A DNA stretch of 40,701 nt from Phenylobacterium sp. GTDB lineage: Bacteria; Pseudomonadota; Alphaproteobacteria; Caulobacterales; Caulobacteraceae. This document shows positions 35,092 to 40,701 of this stretch, piece after piece. How positions within the stretch are numbered: position 1 is the first letter of the stretch; each line of letters opens with the position of its first letter. The stretch spans positions 1 through 40,701 of the forward strand of contig NZ_JAUYOJ010000229.1 of NCBI RefSeq assembly GCF_030697925.1, read 5' to 3'. The position numbers were made by a program, and so were the translations under genes. The notes below the pieces were generated by a model. That model was not told the DNA's origin. It saw only the letters and a list, made by a program, of their open reading frames with translations, and ran no database searches.

Positions 35092-35516
35092 TACTCGGCT
35101 TGGTATTCGGGCGGCTCCCCGAAGCGGTTCTCGCGGCGGGAGCCCGGCTTGGAGCCGACGAAGGCCAGCAGGCCCAGGGTGAAGCCCATGGCGCAGGCCA
35201 TGGGCACGGAGAATCCGACCAGGCGCAGGGCCGAAGGCGTTCCCTCGGCGCCGCCGATGAAGCTGAATACGATCCCGCCGATCACCAGGGCCGCGCCGAC
35301 CGCCAGAGCCCAGAAGCCGGATCGATTGACGTCGTGCAGGCGTTTGACCAGCAAGGCGCCCTGCAGATACCCCCAGATCGCCCAGCCGAGATAATTCAGC
35401 ACCCACCCGCCGGTCAGGTACTGATAGACGAGCAGCAACAGGAACAACCCGGCGGAGGACAGCAGGAAGACCGCCCGTCCGATCCGACCCGTGAACGAAA
35501 ACAGCACCGCGCCCAT
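35088..35516 (-). CDS. DUF805 family membrane protein
   Basis: A 142-residue integral membrane protein of the DUF805 family (YhaH-like), with about four hydrophobic segments. The family block is FSFTGRIGRAVFL at the N-terminus and VKRLHDVNRSGFWAL in the centre. The C-terminal tail is short and charged (GSKPGSRRENRFGEPPEY). Function is unknown; such proteins sit in the inner membrane. ATG 35516 is chosen over 35582 because the extension lacks similarity. It is divergent from the DnaJ-class gene over about 140 bases. Confidence 0.88.
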   Translation of the reverse strand: MGAVLFSFTGRIGRAVFLLSSAGLFLLLLVYQYLTGGWVLNYLGWAIWGYLQGALLVKRLHDVNRSGFWALAVGAALVIGGIVFSFIGGAEGTPSALRLVGFSVPMACAMGFTLGLLAFVGSKPGSRRENRFGEPPEYQAEY

Positions 35517-35588
35517 GACGCCCCCGCTAAAGCGACAGCCTAGACTCGGCGCGCGCCCATGGATGTGATATTTTTGCCACAATAGAGC

Positions 35589-35616
35589 TTGCGCCCCGCT
35601 GCAAACCGCCTAATTG
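35589..35616 (+). promoter_or_regulatory. Weak promoter candidate for the J-protein gene
   Basis: TTGCGC (35589-35594), 16-base spacer, TAATTG (35611-35616). It is only moderately like the consensus, but its position 43 bases before the TTG start codon is reasonable. Confidence 0.3.
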
Positions 35617-35658
35617 AAGGCCCTACACCTTCCCCCCCTTCCACGAGGTTCCTTTCCC

Positions 35659-36579
35659 TTGGCGCGCGATCCCTATCAGGAGCTGGGCGTGTCTCGCGGC
35701 GCGAGCGCCGACGAGATCCGCAAGGCGTTCCGAAAACTCGCCAAGCAGCATCACCCTGACGCCAATCCCGGAAACAAGGCCGCCGAGGATCGCTTCAAAC
35801 AGGTGAGCGCGGCCTTCGACATCCTGGGCGATCTTGAGAAGCGCAAGAAATTCGACGCCGGCGAGATCGACGCCGACGGCCGCGAGACCATGCGCGGCTT
35901 CGGCGGCGGCGGTAGTCCCTGGGGCGGCCAGCAGGGCGGTCAGTGGAACACCAGCCGCGGCGGCCCGGAGGGCATGGAGAGCGGTGACCTGGGCGACCTG
36001 TTCAGCGAGATCCTGGGCCGGCGCGGCCAGGGCGGTGGATTTGGCGGCTTCTCCCAGCGTGGCGCCGACGTGCGCGCCAAGCTGGAGATCGACCTGGAGG
36101 AGACCATCCACGGCGCCAAGAAGCGCATCGGCTTCTCCGACGGCCGCACCATCGACGTCACCATCCCCAAGGGCGCCGAGGAGGGCCAGACCCTGCGTCT
36201 GAAGGGCCAGGGGTCGCCGGGCCGCGCGGGGCCGGGCGACGCCTTCATCGAGCTTTCGGTCAAGCCCCACCCGATCTTCCGCCGCGAGGGCTCGGCCCTG
36301 GTCATGGATCTGCCCATCAGCATTCCCGACGCCGTACTGGGCGGGAAGGTCGAGGCGCCCACCCCCGACGGCGTGGTCTCGCTCACCATTCCCAAGGACG
36401 CCAATAGCGGCCAGTCCCTGCGGCTGAAGGGCCGTGGGCTCTCGGACGCCCGCGGCAAGCGCGGCGACCTGCTGGGCCGCATCGTGCTGATGCTGCCCGA
36501 CAAGCCCGACTCCGAGCTGGAAGCCTTCGCCGAACGCTGGCGTAAGGATCGCCCCTATACGCCGCGCCGCAAAGGATAG
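35659..36579 (+). CDS. DnaJ-class co-chaperone (CbpA-like, no zinc finger)
   Basis: A 306-residue type II J-protein. The J domain (1-70) has the HPD motif (KLAKQHHPDANPG) that stimulates DnaK ATPase; a Gly-rich linker (about 78-130) follows, then the two C-terminal substrate-binding beta domains (ADVRAKLEIDLEETIHGAKK, then IPKGAEEGQTLRLKGQGSP, VKPHPIFRREGSALVMDLPI). The CxxCxGxG zinc finger of DnaJ is absent, as in CbpA. The start is TTG at 35659 (MARDPYQELGV); GAGG lies 10 bases upstream, and no ATG or GTG precedes the J domain in frame. Complete. Confidence 0.92.
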   Translation: MARDPYQELGVSRGASADEIRKAFRKLAKQHHPDANPGNKAAEDRFKQVSAAFDILGDLEKRKKFDAGEIDADGRETMRGFGGGGSPWGGQQGGQWNTSRGGPEGMESGDLGDLFSEILGRRGQGGGFGGFSQRGADVRAKLEIDLEETIHGAKKRIGFSDGRTIDVTIPKGAEEGQTLRLKGQGSPGRAGPGDAFIELSVKPHPIFRREGSALVMDLPISIPDAVLGGKVEAPTPDGVVSLTIPKDANSGQSLRLKGRGLSDARGKRGDLLGRIVLMLPDKPDSELEAFAERWRKDRPYTPRRKG

Positions 36580-36625
36580 GCCCCGCGGCGTGACAGACCG
36601 CCGCAACCCCTGCATAAACCCGCTA

Positions 36626-36658
36626 TTCAGGCCCGGTTCAGTGATCGGGCGTTAGATT
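36626..36658 (+). promoter_or_regulatory. Direct TTCAG repeat and -10 upstream of the PepSY operon
   Basis: TTCAG at 36626-36630 and 36637-36641 (11-base period), then TAGATT (36653-36658) as a -10 candidate. OmpR-family regulators bind direct repeats of about 11 bases next to or in place of the -35 box, so autoregulation by the downstream response regulator is plausible. Confidence 0.45.
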
Positions 36659-36665
36659 TAGCGCC

Positions 36666-37001
36666 ATGAAGCGTCTGTTCGTCATCGCCGCCCTGCTGGC
36701 CGCCGTCCCTTTCGGGGCGCACGCGCAGCGTGGGCCGGACTTCGACCGGCCGTCGTACGGCGGCGGTCGCGGGGACCAGGACACCGCGCGCGAAGCTGTG
36801 CGCGGCGGCCGCCAGGTGCCGCTGTCGCAGGTGATCGCCATGATCTCCGCGCGCACGCCGGGCCGTCAACTCAACACCACCCAGGGTGAATTCGGGGGCC
36901 GCTCGGCCTATTTCGTCCAGTGGCAGACCAATGACGGCCGGGTCATCATCTTCATCGTCGACGCCCAGAGCGGCGCGATACTCTCCCGCCAAGGCGGCTA
37001 A
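36666..37001 (+). CDS. Exported PepSY-domain protein
   Basis: A 111-residue protein with a signal peptide (MKRLFVIAALLAAVPFGAHA) and a single PepSY-like domain (PLSQVIAMISARTPGRQL, then RSAYFVQWQTNDGRVIIFIVDAQSGAIL). PepSY domains are often periplasmic inhibitors or sensors, and the gene is commonly the first of operons with a response regulator and a PhoQ-like kinase. Here it is followed 9 bases later by such a regulator. It may bind or tune the kinase, which is an inference. A direct repeat for autoregulation lies just upstream. Confidence 0.88.
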   Translation: MKRLFVIAALLAAVPFGAHAQRGPDFDRPSYGGGRGDQDTAREAVRGGRQVPLSQVIAMISARTPGRQLNTTQGEFGGRSAYFVQWQTNDGRVIIFIVDAQSGAILSRQGG

Positions 37002-37010
37002 GGGGTTCCC

Positions 37011-37697
37011 ATGCGCATCCTGCTGGTCGAGGACGATCCGGACCTTTCGCGGCAACTCAAGGCGGCGCTCGGCGACGCCGGTTACGCGGTCGACCACGCC
37101 CCCGATGGCGAAGAGGCCCAGTTCCTGGGTGAGACCGAGCCCTATGACGCCGTGATCCTGGACCTGGGCCTGCCCAAGGTGGACGGCGTCTCGGTGCTGG
37201 AGCGCTGGCGGCGCGGGAACGTGGCCACACCGGTGCTGATCCTCACCGCCCGCGGCGCCTGGAGCGAGAAGGTCGCCGGTTTCGACGCCGGCGCCGACGA
37301 CTATCTGACCAAGCCCTTCCACACCGAGGAACTGCTGGCCCGGCTTCGCGCCCTGCTGCGGCGTTCGGCGGGCCACGCGGCGCCCAGCCTCTCCATCGGC
37401 GGCCTGCGGCTGGATCCGCGCGCGGCGCGGGCCACGGTGAACGGCGAGCCTCTGCGGCTGACCTCGCTCGAATACCGCCTGCTGCACTATCTGATGATGC
37501 ATGAGGGCCGGGTGATCAGCCGCACGGAGCTGGTCGAGCACCTGTACGACCAGGACTTCGACCGCGACTCCAACACCATCGAGGTGTTCATCGGCCGGGT
37601 GCGCAAGAAGATCGGCGCCGACCGGATCGAGACCGTGCGGGGCCTCGGCTACCGCCTGACCGCGCCCGCCGAGGAGTTGGGCGGCGCCGCGACGTGA
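37011..37697 (+). CDS. OmpR-family response regulator
   Basis: A 228-residue response regulator: receiver domain (about 1-115; RILLVEDDPDLSRQL, phospho-acceptor Asp51 in VILDLGLPKVDG, Lys in YLTKPF) and winged-helix DNA-binding domain (about 130-225; LRLTSLEYRLLHYLMMHEG, NTIEVFIGRVRKKIGADRIE, TVRGLGYRL). It resembles the PhoP/QseB subgroup. It begins 9 bases after the PepSY gene, and its stop overlaps the kinase start by 4 bases (GTGA). It is expected to bind direct repeats and control its own operon and unknown targets. Confidence 0.96.
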   Translation: MRILLVEDDPDLSRQLKAALGDAGYAVDHAPDGEEAQFLGETEPYDAVILDLGLPKVDGVSVLERWRRGNVATPVLILTARGAWSEKVAGFDAGADDYLTKPFHTEELLARLRALLRRSAGHAAPSLSIGGLRLDPRAARATVNGEPLRLTSLEYRLLHYLMMHEGRVISRTELVEHLYDQDFDRDSNTIEVFIGRVRKKIGADRIETVRGLGYRLTAPAEELGGAAT

Positions 37698-39082
37698 CCC
37701 TCGAGGCCCTGAGCCGTCCCTCCCTCGTCCGGCGGCTGGTGATCCTGGCGGCCGGATGGACGCTCGCGGTGCTGATGGTCTCGGCCATCGTGCTGGCCCT
37801 GCTGTTCCAGCAGGCGGCGATCCGGCGGTTCGACCAGGGGCTGGCCGAGCTGATCGACAACCTCACCGCCGGCGCCTCGATCGACGACCGGGGCCAGGTC
37901 ATCGCCCCGGCCCTCACCGATCTGCGGGCCCTGCGCGCCTATTCAGGCAAGTATTGGCAGATCGCCGAGCCGACCCCGCAGGGCGGCATCCACGTGCTGG
38001 TGCGCTCGCGCTCCCTGTGGGACTCCGAACTCGAGGCGCCGGCCGACATCGCCGCGCAGCTCCGCAGCCGGCCAGGCCAGCCGGTTTCCTACGACACCCG
38101 CGACGAGCTCAATAAGCCCCTGCGGGCCATGGCCACCCAGGTGAAACTGCCCAATCGCGCCGCACCGGTGATCTTCATGGCCGCCGAGGACCGCGGCCCC
38201 GTGGACCGCGACGTGCGCGGCTTCATCACCGCCACGGCCGTGGTCTTCGTCCTGCTGGGCGTCGGCATGGTGGCCGCGGTGGTGATCCAGGTCCGGGTGG
38301 GCCTGAACCCGCTGTTCGCCCTACGCCGCGAGGTGGCCTCGGTGCGGCGGGGCAACGCCGAGCGTGTCGTGCGGGTCTATCCCACGGAACTCTCACCCCT
38401 GGCCGACGAGCTCAACGCCCTGATGGCCCACAATCAGGAGGTCGTGGAACGCCAGCGCACCCATGTGGGCAACCTGGCCCACGCGCTGAAGACGCCGCTG
38501 TCGGTGATGCTGACCGAGGCGCGCCAGACCAAGGGCTCGCTGGCCGGCGTGGTCGAGGAGCAAGCCGAGGCCATGCGCCAGCAGGTCGACCACCACCTGC
38601 GCCGCGCGCGCGCGGCCGCCCGCACCCAGGGCTCGGGCGAACGGACGCCGGTCGCCGAGGTGCTGGACGAATTGTCGCGGACCCTGGAGCGGATCTTCGT
38701 CGACAAGGGGGTGGTCATCGACTGGGACGCCCCCGACGACCTCTACTTCCTGGGCGAGCGCCAGGATCTGCTGGAGCTGGCCGGCAACGCCATGGAGAAC
38801 GCCGGCAAGTGGTGCAAGGCCAAGGTCCGCATCCGCACGACGCCGATTTCCCCAGAACGCTTCCGGCTTTCCATCGAGGACGACGGCCCCGGCCTGACCC
38901 CCGAGGAGCGCGAGGAGGTGGTGCGGCGCGGCGCGCGGCTGGACGAGAGCGCGCCCGGATCGGGACTGGGCCTCTCCATTATCGACGAACTGGCCCGGGC
39001 CTACGGCGGTTCGCTGGCCTTGGGCCCGTCGCGGCTGGGCGGGCTTCTGGTCGAGTTGGACCTGCCCCGTGCTGAAGCTTGA
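37694..39082 (+). CDS. Membrane sensor histidine kinase (PhoQ-like)
   Basis: A 462-residue kinase starting at GTG. Transmembrane helices near residues 15-37 and 177-200 flank a periplasmic sensor region of about 140 residues, followed by a HAMP domain, HisKA of the HALKTPL type (RTHVGNLAHALKTPLSV, His263) and HATPase (ELAGNAMENAGKWCK, IEDDGPGLTPEE, GSGLGLSII). The PhoQ/BasS-like HALKTPL motif fits the OmpR-type partner just upstream. The sensor region has no recognised family; acidic clusters that would suggest cation sensing are modest. The stop is at 39082 and the operon ends there; no strong terminator is seen. Confidence 0.94.
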   Translation: MTLEALSRPSLVRRLVILAAGWTLAVLMVSAIVLALLFQQAAIRRFDQGLAELIDNLTAGASIDDRGQVIAPALTDLRALRAYSGKYWQIAEPTPQGGIHVLVRSRSLWDSELEAPADIAAQLRSRPGQPVSYDTRDELNKPLRAMATQVKLPNRAAPVIFMAAEDRGPVDRDVRGFITATAVVFVLLGVGMVAAVVIQVRVGLNPLFALRREVASVRRGNAERVVRVYPTELSPLADELNALMAHNQEVVERQRTHVGNLAHALKTPLSVMLTEARQTKGSLAGVVEEQAEAMRQQVDHHLRRARAAARTQGSGERTPVAEVLDELSRTLERIFVDKGVVIDWDAPDDLYFLGERQDLLELAGNAMENAGKWCKAKVRIRTTPISPERFRLSIEDDGPGLTPEEREEVVRRGARLDESAPGSGLGLSIIDELARAYGGSLALGPSRLGGLLVELDLPRAEA

Positions 39083-39169
39083 AATGGTTTGGTTTTCGGA
39101 AAGCCTTAACCGGCGGCAAGCATAAGTGGTCCAAGCGCGGATTGTGACCGCGCCTGGAGTTTCCCCCCG

Positions 39170-40567
39170 ATGGCCGGGCTGCCCGACGCCAAGATCGACA
39201 TCGTCCGCAACCTCGTCGAGCACGCGCCCGACAAGGTGGTCACCGGCTTGCAGAACGCGCTTGCCGCCGCGGCGGGCGACACGGCCCTGGCCGGGGTGCG
39301 GCGGGTGGTCGAGGCTGAGGTCGCCGACCGCAACCTGCGCAACCGCGTGCTGGAGCCCATCGCCCCCCTGTTCACGGGCGACGCCGCCGACCAGGCCCGC
39401 ATCGCCTTCCCGCGCGCGGCCCTTGCCCTCATCTGGCGCGGGCTGAAGGCCCAGGCGCCGTTCGAAGTGGCCAGCGCCGCCCGGGCGCTGGTGGAATATC
39501 GCCCCGGAGCCAGCTCCACCGAACCCTTCGACATCCTGACCCAGATGGCCGCGGACGGCCTGCGAGCGGGAGAACAGCGCGACTTCATCGCGGCCATCGA
39601 CGCCATTGAGCCGACCCGGCCCGGCGGGACCCAGCACCTGCTCTCCTGCCTGACCCTGGCGCCGATCGTGCGCCAGGCGACCCTTCGGCTGCCCGAATGG
39701 ATCGGCCGGTTCAACGAGGAGCACGCCGCCGCCGCGCGGGTGGCCTACAAGGACGCCGGCCTCGAGGCCGAGGATGCCGGCCCGCGGTTCTTCGAGATGC
39801 TCTCGGCTCAGCTCGCCGAGCCCTGGACCATCCTGCGGGTGGTTTCGGCGGTCATGGACCGGCCGAACGAGCACTACCTGGCCGACTCCGAGCTGGCGAT
39901 CTTCGCGATCCGGCTGATGGACGCCATCGACGCCAATCTGAAGAAGGTCGCCGACTTCGATCTGAACAGCGGGCCGCCCGGCGGGCTGGCCGCGGCGGCC
40001 ACGGTGGAGACCCTGACCCTGCAGATCGCCGAGATGGAGAACTCCATCGAGCTGTCGCGCGAGAGCGGCTGGGGCTTCCGCGTCCAGAAGCAGAAACAGA
40101 CCCTGGCGGCCGTCGTCGAGGGCCGCTTGCGTGAGTTGGACAAGGTCCTGGGCGCGGCCCTGCCCAACCACAAGGTCCGGGTGGCGCGGATGATGCGCAC
40201 CGAGCCGCGCCTGACCCTGGAGCCTGACGCCAAGCTGGTCGACCGCTGCCGCACCCTGCTGGCCTTCGCCGAGGCCATCCGGCCCAGCGCCAACTATGGC
40301 GGTTTCGCCTCGACCCGCGCCAAGGTGATGGAGAAGGCCGGCGAGAGCTTGGACACCTATGTCGAGGAAGTCCTGTCTCTGGTGCGCGACAATGAGGTCC
40401 CCGATCGGGAGATCGCCGCGCGCTTCCTGCAGATCGCCGCCGAGTTCGCCGCCCCCGTCCACGAACCCCGCGCCGGGGACATCGTGCGCCGCCGTGCGGC
40501 CACCGCCTTCGGCGCCAGGAAGCCGGCGCCGCAGGTCTTCGCCGAGGACCCGGCCAAGCCGGTCTAG
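39170..40567 (+). CDS. Large helical protein of unknown function
   Basis: A 465-residue protein, soluble by composition, mostly helical and Ala-rich, with no signal peptide and no recognised family. Codon use matches its neighbours. It has HEAT-like character in the first half (KVVTGLQNALAAAAGDTAL, FPRAALALIWRGLKAQAPFE), a conserved-looking centre (EPWTILRVVSAVMDRPNEHY, then LADSELAIFAIRLMDAID) and a C-terminal region with EEVLSLVRDNEV. It may be related to DUF2336-like proteins, but I cannot show that. ATG 39170 has GGAG 11 bases upstream. The stop lies within about 10 bases of the apparent left end of an insertion sequence. Confidence 0.75.
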   Translation: MAGLPDAKIDIVRNLVEHAPDKVVTGLQNALAAAAGDTALAGVRRVVEAEVADRNLRNRVLEPIAPLFTGDAADQARIAFPRAALALIWRGLKAQAPFEVASAARALVEYRPGASSTEPFDILTQMAADGLRAGEQRDFIAAIDAIEPTRPGGTQHLLSCLTLAPIVRQATLRLPEWIGRFNEEHAAAARVAYKDAGLEAEDAGPRFFEMLSAQLAEPWTILRVVSAVMDRPNEHYLADSELAIFAIRLMDAIDANLKKVADFDLNSGPPGGLAAAATVETLTLQIAEMENSIELSRESGWGFRVQKQKQTLAAVVEGRLRELDKVLGAALPNHKVRVARMMRTEPRLTLEPDAKLVDRCRTLLAFAEAIRPSANYGGFASTRAKVMEKAGESLDTYVEEVLSLVRDNEVPDREIAARFLQIAAEFAAPVHEPRAGDIVRRRAATAFGARKPAPQVFAEDPAKPV

Positions 40568-40570
40568 GCG

Positions 40571-40701
40571 GTAGTGACGATTTAGGATTCCCTGACTGGC
40601 GCTGTTCTGATTCAACGCTTCTCTTTGGAGGGTGTGTTGGAAGGCGAGGTTCTTCGGGACGATCAGTGGGCGCGGATCGAGCCGTTCGTGCCGGGCGGTC
40701 G
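40571..40701 (+). mobile_element. Left part of a probable IS5-family insertion sequence (cut by window edge)
   Basis: Just after the 39170 gene, the sequence changes to a stretch with two GATTC sites and then a ribosome site (GGAGG) and the beginning of a transposase-like frame. Such leader sequences are typical of IS5-family (IS427-like) elements. The exact left end and target duplication cannot be fixed without the right end. Confidence 0.55.
40634..40701 (+). CDS. Transposase N-terminus, IS5-like (partial)
   Basis: Only the first 22 codons are inside the window, ending in DDQWARIEPFVPGGR, the beginning shared by many IS5-family DDE transposases (the usual pattern is QWARIEPLLPG). GTG at 40634 or TTG at 40637 may be the start; GGAGG lies just ahead and suits the TTG better. 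The catalytic domain is outside the window, so activity cannot be judged. Confidence 0.6.
   Translation, partial: MLEGEVLRDDQWARIEPFVPGG

Noticed and set aside
36585..36604. Hairpin GCGGCG/CGCCGC after the J-protein gene as a terminator
   Set aside because: Only a 6-bp stem and no T-run follows; such GC hairpins arise easily at this composition.

Overview
This window is GC-rich alphaproteobacterial chromosome. The gene content points to the Caulobacterales, Caulobacter or Phenylobacterium-like. The markers are a DivJ-type cell-cycle histidine kinase beside a second soluble kinase, a MucR/Ros regulator, PAS_5-type and DUF2336 proteins, DUF1491, clusters of the CcrM methylation motif GANTC near promoters, and very high G/C at third codon positions. 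The genus is inferred from protein family memory and was not checked by search.

Layout. (1) 1-1366: 3' part of an archaeal/eukaryotic-type prolyl-tRNA synthetase. (2) 1363-9441, all minus strand: a methyltransferase; an ArsR-led five-gene unit (ArsR, AHSA1/SRPBCC protein, AlkD-like protein, small membrane protein, GST) whose start lies inside a large palindrome; then DUF5996, an FMN reductase, a type II NADH dehydrogenase and an acyl-CoA synthetase. (3) 9586-13112, plus: a crotonase divergent from the acyl-CoA synthetase across a 23-bp perfect palindrome, a DUF2336 protein, mucR with a clear terminator, and a PAS protein behind four clustered GANTC sites. (4) 13165-17210: sufE, a soluble histidine kinase, divergent divJ, and an exported protein of unknown function. 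(5) 17294-22466, plus: DUF1491, an unknown protein, prfC, a TPR-like protein behind an AT-rich region with TTAACC motifs, and an exported protein with three TonB-C-like repeats. (6) 22463-29006, minus: a second DUF2336 protein with a proline-rich exported partner, an NMT1/THI5-type ABC importer, and a MASE1 hybrid kinase. (7) 29007-29614: the only gene-free stretch over 300 bases, rich in hairpins. (8) 29615-40567: SPOR protein, Uup-like ABC-F ATPase, bifunctional penicillin-binding protein, CxxCxxCC protein, DUF805 protein, DnaJ-class co-chaperone, a PepSY/response regulator/histidine kinase operon, and a large unrecognised helical protein. (9) 40571-40701: the edge of what looks like an IS5-family insertion sequence.

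Functional themes are signalling (four histidine kinases, one hybrid, plus one response regulator), cell-cycle and envelope functions (DivJ, PBP, SPOR, TonB-C repeats), and lipid/redox metabolism. I see no CRISPR array, tRNA, rRNA or defence island, and I cannot claim a wholly new multi-gene system. The most unusual signals are that five of six convergent gene pairs end in the same shared CTAG, the ArsR operator that covers its own start codon, the GANTC cluster before the PAS gene, and the hairpin-rich intergenic region at 29 kb.
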